DNA of 64,000 bases from Flavobacterium sp. 140616W15 (GTDB lineage Bacteria; Bacteroidota; Bacteroidia; Flavobacteriales; Flavobacteriaceae), in NCBI RefSeq assembly GCF_003668995.1, contig NZ_CP033068.1, forward strand, positions 3,100,001 through 3,164,000, in the 5' to 3' direction. The notes under the pieces were generated by a model. It was given only the letters and a program-made list of their open reading frames with translations. It did not search any database and was not told the origin of the DNA. This document shows positions 7,283 through 16,234 of this stretch, piece after piece. Both the position numbers and the translations under genes were made by a program. Numbering within the stretch: the stretch's first letter is position 1; the number at the start of each line of letters is the position of its first letter.

Positions 7283-7843
7283 CTACTTAGTTAAAATGAT
7301 TTCTTTTAAAGGCATAATTTGCTTAAATCCGCTACAATCGTTTTCATAAATTATTTCCCTTGAAGATGAGAAAAACAAATTCATTTTTGTATTACTATTA
7401 TCTTTTAAGAAATCAATCATGAGAGTACCTTTTTGTCCACACTTTGCATTTTTACCAATATAAGTTAAAAAATAAGTATTCTTTTCAATATAGTTTCCTT
7501 TGATTACATAGGGACTAGAATCTGGTAACGCCCTAGTATCTTCAATTACAATCCCATTACTATTTGTTATAAGATAACGCATTACAAGCTTATCTTCTGT
7601 AACTCTCCTAGGTTTGGTTGTAATTTTTGAAACTCTAAATTCATAGTTTTTACCATCATAAATTCCTTTCCAAGTGCCAACAAATTTGTCCAATACATTA
7701 TTGATATCTTTAAAATAAGTAACACTTTCAGGAATACCATCCCTAGAAGATATATAATCAATTTTCTTTTCTATGGGTAAAATTTGTGCTTGACAGGAAA
7801 ATGTAATTCCTATGAAGAATGTTAAAATTAGCATTTTTTTCAT
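7283..7843 (-). CDS. Family-B exported lipoprotein-like protein, copy 2 (possibly DUF6705)
   Basis: A 186-residue paralogue of 6201-6767. The Met at 7843 (MKKMLILTFFIGITFSCQAQ) is chosen because it starts the signal peptide and avoids nine upstream residues that would overlap the JAMM gene; the gap is then 20 bases. The lipobox is TFSC. The shared core includes LDKFVGTWKGIYDGKNYEF and CGQKGTLMIDFLKDNSNTKM. It is the gene immediately after the large JAMM lipoprotein, the place where a cognate partner of a toxin is usually encoded. Function unknown. Confidence 0.8.
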   Translation of the reverse strand: MKKMLILTFFIGITFSCQAQILPIEKKIDYISSRDGIPESVTYFKDINNVLDKFVGTWKGIYDGKNYEFRVSKITTKPRRVTEDKLVMRYLITNSNGIVIEDTRALPDSSPYVIKGNYIEKNTYFLTYIGKNAKCGQKGTLMIDFLKDNSNTKMNLFFSSSREIIYENDCSGFKQIMPLKEIILTK

Positions 7844-7863
7844 ATGATAAGTTTTTATAATTA

Positions 7864-9234
7864 TTAACATGGAATAGGATCTACTTGGTTATTGGGACCT
7901 ATAGTTTTTTTGTTTGAAGTACCATCGCTTTTTATTTCATATAATTCGATACCTTTTATTTTTATATTTTCTTCTAAAAATTTCAAAAAACCTACTTCTT
8001 CCTTGTATTCGTATATTGCTTCAAGGTATTCATCCGTTAAATCATCAGGATTAAAATTTGTTTGTATATCATTAATGTTTCCAGTGAATTTCAATTCATA
8101 GGTTAGGTCTTTTGAAACCATCACGCTGTAAATATCTTTTTGTGGTATTTTATTGGTTTTAGTGTTTTTTAAGAACACTAAAAACTGATGAACATCTGTA
8201 GGAGAAAACATTGGAATAGGTTTAATCATTTTAGGAGAGCCATCTGGGTAATACTTTCCTGATGGATAAGGGTCTACATGCGTATGCATGGAACCAAGAT
8301 AGTCTCCAGGAGCAAGGCTTTGTTTATTAGGGTCTTTAGTATCTTCTAATTTTACATAGCTACCATCTTTTTTTTGTGCATATCCTACTTCATTTAATTT
8401 TGCAGTTCTCGATTTTAAATCATCGATTTTAGCTTTAAAATTAGCATTTGCATTTTGTTTTTTAATTTGGTCGCAAGGGTTTTCAGTATTCCCTATTGAA
8501 CTTGAACCACCACCCCCTCCTCCTCGAGGCGGATTTGTATATTCGGGTGGATCAACCGCACCATATGAGGGGCCACGCGGGATAAAAGTCATAGGAGGAA
8601 ACGATGGTGGTGCTGATGGAGATGTAATTATAACCTCTCTAAGAGGTATTGGGTAACCACCGCTACCACCAGTTGGTTCTTCTTCATCAGGACAATAATA
8701 ACAAGGGTCGGCTACCATTTTGCTTTGTTCATTGTTACTGGCAGATGATAACACTGCAATTATTCCTTCTTGAACAACTTTGTTGTTTTCAAATTGAGCT
8801 GCTTTTATAAAACCATTTTTCAAATCCCAAGAACCAATGTATCCGTTAAAATTGCCACCGTCTATTGATTGACTACTGATTTTTGAATTTTTATCGGGAA
8901 ATATCTCAAAGACTACAGCTTGATAATTGTTTGCACTTAATTTATAAATATACAATTTTTGTTTCCAAATTTCTGATACATTTTTTTTGCGCTCAACAAT
9001 AGGAACAATAATAGTTTCAGTTCCGTCTTCTGAGGTTGTCATTTTGGCTTGATTCCAATTGTATTCTAAATTTTGGAATAAATCAAAATTTGGGCTTTCA
9101 GCTTCATACTTTTTAAACCAAGTTTGAGCATCTAAGGTTTGATTAGATACAGTCTCTTCAGTACTGCAAGAGTAGACAAAAAGAATAAATAAAGATAAAG
9201 AATAACTTATTATATTAAAGATAGCTTTTTTCAT
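7864..9234 (-). CDS. Lipoprotein with proline-rich linker and JAMM-like C-terminal domain
   Basis: A 456-residue protein starting at MKKAIFNIISYSL (9234), preferred over a Met eight codons earlier because it opens the signal peptide; the lipobox is FVYSC. Residues about 25-170 form an N-terminal domain of unknown type. A low-complexity region follows (acidic CYYCPDEEEP, then glycine- and proline-rich, with PLREVIITSP), the sort of linker seen in Bacteroidota exported effectors. The C-terminal domain carries HTH (His317, His319) and, about 25 residues on, SPTD (Ser344, Asp347), the H-x-H-x(n)-S-x-x-D core of JAB1/MPN/JAMM metalloproteases. An upstream catalytic glutamate cannot be assigned with certainty. 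First gene of the cluster; a polymorphic-toxin-like role is inferred. Confidence 0.7.
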   Translation of the reverse strand: MKKAIFNIISYSLSLFILFVYSCSTEETVSNQTLDAQTWFKKYEAESPNFDLFQNLEYNWNQAKMTTSEDGTETIIVPIVERKKNVSEIWKQKLYIYKLSANNYQAVVFEIFPDKNSKISSQSIDGGNFNGYIGSWDLKNGFIKAAQFENNKVVQEGIIAVLSSASNNEQSKMVADPCYYCPDEEEPTGGSGGYPIPLREVIITSPSAPPSFPPMTFIPRGPSYGAVDPPEYTNPPRGGGGGGSSSIGNTENPCDQIKKQNANANFKAKIDDLKSRTAKLNEVGYAQKKDGSYVKLEDTKDPNKQSLAPGDYLGSMHTHVDPYPSGKYYPDGSPKMIKPIPMFSPTDVHQFLVFLKNTKTNKIPQKDIYSVMVSKDLTYELKFTGNINDIQTNFNPDDLTDEYLEAIYEYKEEVGFLKFLEENIKIKGIELYEIKSDGTSNKKTIGPNNQVDPIPC

Positions 9235-9380
9235 GTATATATTGTTTTGAATAAACAATAGTAATACTTTTCTACCAAATTACGTGTTAATTTTTATAAT
9301 TTAACATAAAAAGACTACAAAAAAATCTTTTTGTTTAATGCTATATTGACTGAAGTATTGATTTTATTGAGATTTTAATT

Positions 9381-9512
9381 TTACCTAAAAACTAAACTTG
9401 TAACATTCCCATGTTGTTCAGCAAAAGCTTTTCCTTGCAATTCTTTTTTTGATCTTTTATCAGATAGTAAAAGCACAGGTAGCGCACCTACAAATCCAAA
9501 AGAATATACAAC
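9381..9512 (-). other. Possible 3' fragment of a lost gene
   Basis: On the minus strand about 43 codons are open and read like protein rather than noise (FGFVGALPVLLLSDKRSKK, then a segment ending in GNVTSLVFR and TAA), but there is no start codon and a stop lies just upstream. I could not recognise the family. It may be the tail of a gene deleted when the island changed. The rest of 9260-9600 shows no gene; it should contain the promoter of the minus-strand cluster, but no clear TAnnTTTG was found. Confidence 0.25.
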
Positions 9513-9601
9513 TCAAATTCTAAATTTTAAAGAGATCTATTTTATATAATTAATTATAATTACAATAACTTTGTAGCGTCATAAAGCAATACAGAAAAAA
9601 C

Positions 9602-9859
9602 ATGGATATAGTTAAATTTAAAATCACATCAAAAACGATAAAAGTAGAAGTACGCAATTCGAATAATTATGTTTTTAATTTCAACACCGCTTTAGAGATT
9701 GAGAAAGAAGACAAAGAGGTTTTATTAAGACTATACAATGCACTAGACCTTCTTTTTAAGAAAGAAAATGCTATCGAGATGAAAAATTATGTTTCGCCTA
9801 ACCAAACAAATATTCTTGATCAGATTTCTGCTATTGACAATTTAGAACAGGAGAAATAG
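9602..9859 (+). CDS. Hypothetical 85-residue protein
   Basis: A small charged protein (MDIVKFKITSKTIKVEVRN, then a predicted helical part EKEDKEVLLRLYNALDLLFKKE). No signal peptide, membrane segment or known domain. Support for a real gene: lysine/glutamate-rich composition typical of the neighbours, sensible length, and a good terminator 52 bases downstream. It stands alone at the edge of the accessory island. Function unknown. Confidence 0.55.
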   Translation: MDIVKFKITSKTIKVEVRNSNNYVFNFNTALEIEKEDKEVLLRLYNALDLLFKKENAIEMKNYVSPNQTNILDQISAIDNLEQEK

Positions 9860-9910
9860 ACCATAGATTACAATTCAGCAGAGAGAACGCTCTGCATCCT
9901 TACCTAAACG

Positions 9911-9939
9911 AACCCTTAAGCAGTTACTGTTTAAGGGTT
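9911..9939 (+). terminator. Rho-independent terminator
   Basis: AACCCTTAA-GCAG / CTG-TTTAAGGGTT stem with a three-base loop, then TTATTATTT. Very similar to the terminator after tRNA-Met at 1532-1565. Confidence 0.7.
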
Positions 9940-10061
9940 TATTATTTAGGAGGCATAAATTTTATTATCTGATATTGTGAAGGATACCGCTTTGATATTT
10001 GTATGTAAAATTAAATAGCATACTTTTATTTTAAATAAACTTCTGCAATAAAATCATTTCA

Positions 10062-10244
10062 ATGGAAAAGAATAACAAAAAAATATTATTTATAGCAATC
10101 ATTGGATTGATTATAGGCACATTAATCAAATTATTAGGACATAAAACCTTAGGAGATCTATTTCTTAGCCTTTCAACACTACTTTGGCTCTACATTATTA
10201 TTCCTCTAGTTTATAAATTCGTGAATAGAAATCAAAAGACATAA
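10062..10244 (+). CDS. Small two-helix membrane protein
   Basis: A 60-residue protein with two hydrophobic helices, ILFIAIIGLIIGTLIKLLG (8-26) and LSTLLWLYIIIPLVY (37-51), joined by the short loop HKTLGD and flanked by basic residues (MEKNNKK, KFVNRNQK). The first helix with the GALIKxxGH-type end resembles the start of gliding-motility GldL-type membrane proteins, but the protein is far too short for GldL. Probably a genuine inner-membrane peptide; function unknown. Confidence 0.6.
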   Translation: MEKNNKKILFIAIIGLIIGTLIKLLGHKTLGDLFLSLSTLLWLYIIIPLVYKFVNRNQKT

Positions 10245-10277
10245 GTAAAGCGATACTTTATCATTCGCTTCACAAAA

Positions 10278-10832
10278 TCATTCATTAATAGTCGGTTTAC
10301 TTTTCTCCCAATTTATTTTTTTCAATTCAAACCAATCTGTCATGTCTCCCTCATAATCAAATGTTTCTTGGTAGTCAAAACCTAGCTTGGTCAAGACTTT
10401 TTTTGAATTTGAGTTATTAGGATCTGTAATTGCAAATACCGAATCGACTTTTAAGTTTGAAAATCCATAGTTTAAAATCGCAATTGCGGCTTCTGTTGCA
10501 AAACCTTTTCCCCAATGTTTTTTCTTAAACCTATAACCAAGCTCATAAAAATTGTTGTGCTTATTTAGGGATTCATTAAAATATTTCAATCCTGACCAGC
10601 CTAAACATTCGTTTGTTTGTTTGTCGACTACAGCCCAACGTGCAATCCCATTTTCTTGGTATTGCTTTTTAAGCATCTCTATCACTTTGGTAATTTCTGA
10701 TATTTCTTTTACTGGATTGTTCTCAATGTATAAATGAACTTCGGGATCAGAATCCATCTCGAATAAATCATTTTCATCTGTATATTCTAATTCTCTTAAA
10801 ATTAGTCGTTCCGTTTCTGCAATTACTTTCAT
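10278..10832 (-). CDS. GNAT N-acetyltransferase (RimJ/RimL-like)
   Basis: A 184-residue cytoplasmic enzyme of the GNAT fold, related to the RimJ/RimL N-terminal protein acetyltransferases and to small-molecule acetyltransferases. The start MKVIAETERLILRELEYTD at 10832 is the canonical beginning; the frame extends 32 codons upstream without family similarity. Motif A for acetyl-CoA binding is visible as YRFKKKHWGKGFATEAAIAI, with the Q/R-x-x-G-x-G/A pattern as KKHWGKGFA, followed by NSNSKKVLTKLGF, the N-x-x-S-x-x-x-L-x-K-x-G-F block. Substrate unknown. It is convergent with the membrane peptide gene to its left. Confidence 0.85.
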   Translation of the reverse strand: MKVIAETERLILRELEYTDENDLFEMDSDPEVHLYIENNPVKEISEITKVIEMLKKQYQENGIARWAVVDKQTNECLGWSGLKYFNESLNKHNNFYELGYRFKKKHWGKGFATEAAIAILNYGFSNLKVDSVFAITDPNNSNSKKVLTKLGFDYQETFDYEGDMTDWFELKKINWEKSKPTINE

Positions 10833-11083
10833 GCTATTTTTAATTTTTATTAACCTTACCGTGAAATTGTCTTTTATGAATAACAAATTTAATAAATTAT
10901 ACCATTCATTTAAACAAAAACACTCCACTCTCTCCTCATTTACAACTATTTAAGATACAAGTATCAACTTTCGCCAAAAGGTATTACCTTTAAAACTCTA
11001 AATTATCACCCAAAACCTCAAGAAATAATAAACCTCAACTACACTTACCATTCAACTTAAGAAAGACTCAATTATATAATTAT

Positions 11084-11091
11084 TACTTTTG
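11084..11091 (+). promoter_or_regulatory. -7 promoter element for the bestrophin-like gene
   Basis: TACTTTTG matches TAnnTTTG and lies 25 bases before the ATG at 11116. No good -33 element was seen. Confidence 0.45.
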
Positions 11092-11115
11092 TAATTAACA
11101 GATAGATTTCGCCCA

Positions 11116-12033
11116 ATGATTATAAAGAAAAAAAGCAATTGGTTTAAAATGTTGTTCGAATGGCATGGTTCTGTTCTCCCTCAGCTTATGCCAAGACTAC
11201 TATTATTGCTATTGTTTTCAATATTAGTAGTGTACTTTAAACCTTTTTTGTTAGAGCACAATCTTCATATTAACCCAAACATATTTACTCTATTTGGGAT
11301 AGCACTTGCCATCTTCTTAGGATTTCGCAATAGTGTAAGTTATGATCGATTTTGGGAAGGCAGAAAACTTTGGGGAGCATTACTTAATGATACCAGATCT
11401 TTAGCTCGACAAAGTCATTCATTAATAAGCAGTTCAGACTATGATGAAAAACGCGAAGAATTCATCAATTTACTTATTGCTTTTGTTTATTCTCTAAAAC
11501 ACCAACTCAGACAGACCGATGCAAATGATGATATTACTCGTCTTGTTTCTAAGGATTTTGCAAATAACCTAAAGGAAGTTCATTTTAAACCTATTATTAT
11601 TTTGAGAGAATTGGGTAATTGGGTGAAAAGAGCAAAAAATGAAGGTAAACTAGATAGCATTACCCAATTGGCTTTTGAAGAAAATCTGAATAAACTTTCT
11701 GATATTGTTGGAGGTTGCGAAAGAATTTCTAGTACTCCCATTCCATATACTTACAGTGTATTATTACATCGAACGGTTTATATCTACTGTTTTATGCTTC
11801 CTTTTGGTTTTGTAGAAACATTAGGCTGGGTTACTCCTTTTGCTATCGTTTTTATTGCCTATACTTATGTCGCTATAGAAGCAATTGCTGATGAATTAGA
11901 AGATCCTTTTGGAACTCAACCTAACGATCTTGCTCTAGACACCATGGCACAAATGATTGAGAACACACTATTAGAATTAAATGACAAAAAAATAACTCCA
12001 CAAAATAACTCAAACGATTATTATATTACCTAG
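11116..12033 (+). CDS. Bestrophin-like ion channel (UPF0187 family)
   Basis: A 305-residue integral membrane protein of the bestrophin / YneE family, pentameric anion or cation channels. Features: basic N-terminus, first hydrophobic segment LMPRLLLLLLFSILVVYF (25-42), the family signature GIALAIFLGFRNSVSYDRFWEGRKLWGALLNDTR (about 61-94), two hydrophobic segments in the second half (IYCFMLPFGFVETLGWVTPFAIVFIAYTYVA) and the C-terminal AIADELEDPFGTQPNDL, matching the Ca-clasp-like ELEDPFG motif. Length is normal. No operon partner. The 364-base gap that follows has only a short GTAGC/GCTAC hairpin at 12091-12105 and no gene. Confidence 0.9.
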   Translation: MIIKKKSNWFKMLFEWHGSVLPQLMPRLLLLLLFSILVVYFKPFLLEHNLHINPNIFTLFGIALAIFLGFRNSVSYDRFWEGRKLWGALLNDTRSLARQSHSLISSSDYDEKREEFINLLIAFVYSLKHQLRQTDANDDITRLVSKDFANNLKEVHFKPIIILRELGNWVKRAKNEGKLDSITQLAFEENLNKLSDIVGGCERISSTPIPYTYSVLLHRTVYIYCFMLPFGFVETLGWVTPFAIVFIAYTYVAIEAIADELEDPFGTQPNDLALDTMAQMIENTLLELNDKKITPQNNSNDYYIT

Positions 12034-12397
12034 AAATTGAGTCTTTAATCACCAATTAAAAAATCATTCTGATGTTACTTAGCCTATGATGTAGCAAAAC
12101 GCTACAAGGCTTCATGCTACCTTATATTTTCGATATCTTTTCACCACAAAAAACAAGAACAAACCTCATACACAACCAATATATCAAAACAAAAACATAT
12201 TTTTTAACATTAAATAAGATAATATAGCACTACTTAATGTTAATATAATATAAATGAACCACAATTCACTACTGTACTTTTATCAAAAAAATATTTAGCC
12301 TAAGATTAAGACCACGACATAAAATCAATTTCGAATTTTCAAAAATAGATATTGACTTTGCTGAATCTAAGCTAATTACAAATTAATCCTATTTTTT

Positions 12398-15300
12398 ATG
12401 AAAAAAAATTACTTAGTATTTGTGTTTTTATTGGGCTACGCATTAAATTCTTCTGCACAGACCATTATGGGATGTGGAACCAATCTATCCCAAAAAGAGC
12501 AGGATCTATTTAAACAATCTCTACCAAAAATTGAAACTGCAAAAAAAGCTAAATTGGGCAAAAAAATAGATGCTGCTCCTTATATTATACCTGTAGTATT
12601 TCACATCTTAAGCGATGGTGCTAACCTTGGGACTCCATATACCAAAGCTCAAATGCAAAGTCGAATCAATGATGTAATAGACATTTGCAACAAAGATTTT
12701 AATGGTTTGTATCCTGCATACAATACTGTAGATCCTCTCTTTCAAGCTGTAAAAAGCAAAATGAACATCCAATTTGTTTTGGCCACTGTTGATCCAGATG
12801 GTAACATATTAGAAACTCCCGGTATGAATTGGCACCCAAATGCACGTATTTCTGATGGATATGATCCAAAAATATACGATTATATGTATTACGGGAAAAA
12901 TGGAAAATATTACCTAGATATAGTTGTTGTTGATGAACCCAACCCATCTGATGGTGTTTACGGTTCTGGTCATGCTTTCTTGCCAGTTCAGGATGTTGTG
13001 CCTCACGTTACTTTTAACCATAGGTATATAGGTACTACAGGCGGATCAGAGGCGGGTTTTCAATTTGCTAAAGAAATGTCACATGAATTTGGTCATTATT
13101 TTGGTTTACAACATACTTTCCAAAATGGCTGTGACCCTATTAATGATGGTATGGCAGATACTCCACCAACAACTCAGGGATTTGGTTGTGATTTAACGAA
13201 AGTAAATCCTTGCGGTGTTATTGCAAATTATGAGAATTTGATGGACTATAACGTAAATTGTCAATCTATGTTTACCAAAGACCAAACGAATGCAATGACC
13301 TATTGGTTAGATGATATGACAACTGCTAAATATCCAAGAGGTTTATTGTGGCAAGCCAGTAATCTTGAAGCTACAGGAGTTATAAGTGCCGTTCCTACAG
13401 CCAAATTTATTGTGAGCACAACGGCTATTTGTACTAATAAAAGTGTAACTTTTAATGATGTTTCTTTAGGGATACCAACTTCTAGAACCTGGACTTTTGC
13501 AGGCGGTACACCAGCTACATCTTCAGCAATAAACCCAACTGTTACTTATGCAACTCCTGGAACATATACAGTAACATTAACATCAACCAATGCATTAGGA
13601 AACGATACAAAAACTAGTATCAACTATATAAAAGTTGACCAAAGAACTACTGTAAATATGGTAGAAAATTTTTCAGGAGCTTTTCCTCCAGACGGATGGA
13701 CTATTACCAATCCAGATGCAGATGCATATTTACAATGGGAAAAACGCAACGATGCCGGAAATGGAGACTCAGCATGCATGGTGATGAACAATGCTGATAA
13801 TGCTACTGTTGGCGAACTAGATTACATACAACTTCCTTATTATAATTTTACAAATGGAGTAAATAGTCAACTCTATTTTGACGTTGCCTACACAAAATTT
13901 GATGCTTTAAGCCCGGATATTCTTGACGTTGAAGTCTCTACTGACTGTGGCACTAATTGGACAACTGTATATTCTAAAACACATACTGATCTAGAAACTA
14001 CGACTACTCCTATAGCTATTCCTAATAATTGGATTCCCAAAAAAGCCGAAAATTGGAGAAAAGAAATTGTTGATCTCAATGCTTATGTAGGAAATTCAAA
14101 TGTTACTATTCGTTTTAAAAACAAATCTGGTTATGGAACTCGTATTTGGATTGATAATGTAAATGTAGCCATTGTTCAAAATTCGACACCTATATCTGAT
14201 TTTTCCGCAGCTGTTACCAGAACAAATTGCACTAGCTTAGTTGTTCCTTTTAAAGATGCTTCTACAGGAAATCCAACTACTTGGTCCTGGTCTTTTCCAG
14301 GCGGAACCCCTGCAACTTCGACAGCACAAAATCCAACTGTAACGTATAATACAAACGGAACCTATGCGGTTTCTTTAGCAACAACAAATCTATCAGGCAC
14401 AGGAACTTCAGTAACCAAATCAAACTTTATTACAGTAGTTACTCCAACAAATACCTCTTATACAGAAACTTTTGAAGGAACATTTCCTCCAACTGGTTGG
14501 GAAATCACTAATTTGAGTGAAAATTTAACATGGGAAAAAAGTACTGCTGCTGGCAGAAACTCTTCTTCTTGTATGATTATAAATAATGCTGATAATGCTA
14601 CAGGAGATGTAGATGAAATTACGCTACATCCTTTAAATTTAGCTATAGGCGCGACTGATTTTTCTTTTGATGTAGCTTATGCAAAATTTGATGCGGATAG
14701 TCCTGATGTTTTGAATGTTTTAATTTCTAAAGATTGTGGAGTTACTTGGACAAACTTATACTCTAAAACTCATACTGTATTAGAAACTGCTATAAGTACT
14801 GATGCCAATAACTGGATCCCTACATCAGATTCTGATTGGAGGGCTGAAAGAGTTTCATTGACCGCTTTTAAGGGAAACTCTAACGTCCTAATTAAATTTG
14901 TCAATACATCTGGTTACGGAGCGAGAATTTGGATTGATAATTTAAAATTTATTTTTGATAGCAAAGAGAAACCATATTCTGATTTTAATATTACAAGTTC
15001 TATGATTTGTACTGATTTGCCAGTTCAGTTCTCAGATGCTTCTTTTGGCGAGCCAACTTCATGGTTATGGTCTTTCCCAGGAGGAACACCTGCAACCTCT
15101 ACAAGCAGAAACCCAACAGTAATATATAATACTCCAGGGATTTACGATGTTACTTTAGTAGCGACCAATACTTATGGACAAGGAACAAGCATGTTAAAAA
15201 CTAGCGCAGTAACAATAAAAGGCAAGAACTCTTTACCTGTTAGTGAGAATTTCAATGATGCTTTCCCAAAACAAGATTGGCAAATTCTAAATCTAGACGG

Positions 15301-16072
15301 AGATCCTATTACATGGGAACAACGCACCGATGTAGGTAAAGGAGATTTATCTTGCTTGGTAATTAATAATGCCGATGCTCCAACTGGAATGGTCGATGAA
15401 TTGATTTTAAAATCGATGGATTTTACAACTGCTGATAAACCCCATTTGCATTTTGACCTTGCATATACGCAATATTTAAGCGCTTATGATCCTGCACCTG
15501 CGCCTGATCAAATCGATATTTTGGTATCTTCTGATTGTGGTGTTAGCTGGACAAATGTATATTCTAAGAATCAATTGCAATTACAAACCGTATCCCCTCC
15601 TATTCAGGATGATCCTGCTACCAATCAAGCAAATGAAACTAATGACTGGAAACCAACACAGGATTCTGATTGGAGAAGTGAAACCGTAGATTTAAGTGCA
15701 GTAAAAAACCAATCGAGTGTTTTGGTTAAAGTAAGAAACACATCGGGTTATGGAACCAGAGTTTGGTTTGATAATTTCAAAATCAATAATAGTCCAACAT
15801 TAAACATTAAAGAAAATAAAATTGACGGAATCGCTGTGTATCCTAATCCATCCAAAGATCTATTTACAATATCTCTTCCTTCAATAGATACAGAACAATA
15901 TGAAGTGACTGTTTACAGCGTTACAGGACAATTAATTTTGAACGCAACCTCATCGAAGATAAACTCAAATGCACTAACAATTGATTTATCAGGAAAAGTA
16001 AATGGGGTTTACATTTTAAAAATTAAATCGTCAAGCGGAAAAATTTCAGTAAGCAAATTAATAAAAGAATAA
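12398..16072 (+). CDS. Secreted M43 metalloprotease with three PKD/jelly-roll repeats and T9SS sorting domain
   Basis: A 1224-residue secreted protein. After a signal peptide (MKKNYLVFVFLLGYALNSSAQ) comes a pappalysin-like M43 zinc protease domain with HEFGHYFGLQH (His229, Glu230, His233, His239) and a Met-turn candidate NLMDYN. From residue 331 there are three repeats of a PKD domain (about 331-411, 598-681, 858-940), each with a GGTPATS-x-x-x-NPTV-Y pattern, and a domain of about 170 residues of choice-of-anchor/MAM type (421-591, 687-853, 947-1130), each with an NNAD motif and a GYG-x-R-[IV]-W-[IF]-DN end. The last 80 residues (IAVYPNPSKDLF to VSKLIKE) are a type A T9SS C-terminal sorting domain. 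It should be exported across the outer membrane and degrade external protein. A single large gene with its own leader. Confidence 0.93.
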   Translation: MKKNYLVFVFLLGYALNSSAQTIMGCGTNLSQKEQDLFKQSLPKIETAKKAKLGKKIDAAPYIIPVVFHILSDGANLGTPYTKAQMQSRINDVIDICNKDFNGLYPAYNTVDPLFQAVKSKMNIQFVLATVDPDGNILETPGMNWHPNARISDGYDPKIYDYMYYGKNGKYYLDIVVVDEPNPSDGVYGSGHAFLPVQDVVPHVTFNHRYIGTTGGSEAGFQFAKEMSHEFGHYFGLQHTFQNGCDPINDGMADTPPTTQGFGCDLTKVNPCGVIANYENLMDYNVNCQSMFTKDQTNAMTYWLDDMTTAKYPRGLLWQASNLEATGVISAVPTAKFIVSTTAICTNKSVTFNDVSLGIPTSRTWTFAGGTPATSSAINPTVTYATPGTYTVTLTSTNALGNDTKTSINYIKVDQRTTVNMVENFSGAFPPDGWTITNPDADAYLQWEKRNDAGNGDSACMVMNNADNATVGELDYIQLPYYNFTNGVNSQLYFDVAYTKFDALSPDILDVEVSTDCGTNWTTVYSKTHTDLETTTTPIAIPNNWIPKKAENWRKEIVDLNAYVGNSNVTIRFKNKSGYGTRIWIDNVNVAIVQNSTPISDFSAAVTRTNCTSLVVPFKDASTGNPTTWSWSFPGGTPATSTAQNPTVTYNTNGTYAVSLATTNLSGTGTSVTKSNFITVVTPTNTSYTETFEGTFPPTGWEITNLSENLTWEKSTAAGRNSSSCMIINNADNATGDVDEITLHPLNLAIGATDFSFDVAYAKFDADSPDVLNVLISKDCGVTWTNLYSKTHTVLETAISTDANNWIPTSDSDWRAERVSLTAFKGNSNVLIKFVNTSGYGARIWIDNLKFIFDSKEKPYSDFNITSSMICTDLPVQFSDASFGEPTSWLWSFPGGTPATSTSRNPTVIYNTPGIYDVTLVATNTYGQGTSMLKTSAVTIKGKNSLPVSENFNDAFPKQDWQILNLDGDPITWEQRTDVGKGDLSCLVINNADAPTGMVDELILKSMDFTTADKPHLHFDLAYTQYLSAYDPAPAPDQIDILVSSDCGVSWTNVYSKNQLQLQTVSPPIQDDPATNQANETNDWKPTQDSDWRSETVDLSAVKNQSSVLVKVRNTSGYGTRVWFDNFKINNSPTLNIKENKIDGIAVYPNPSKDLFTISLPSIDTEQYEVTVYSVTGQLILNATSSKINSNALTIDLSGKVNGVYILKIKSSSGKISVSKLIKE

Positions 16073-16234
16073 CAAGAATGTGAATCAAGAGACGAAACAC
16101 CACAACTACATAGTAAGATTAGAATTTACATCAAAACTAAAATTTACAAATTCAACTCTTGATTCGCATTAATCATTAATTTTATAGCGCTATTAACCAT
16201 AGCGCTATTATTAATCTAAAATTATTTAAGTATA

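Noticed and set aside
1528..9900. CRISPR array
   Set aside because: The repeated units in this region are whole genes and their gaps, not short direct repeats with unique spacers; no cas gene is present.
13888..14079. Minus-strand frame in the M43 protease
   Set aside because: Antisense shadow; the protease reading frame is uninterrupted.
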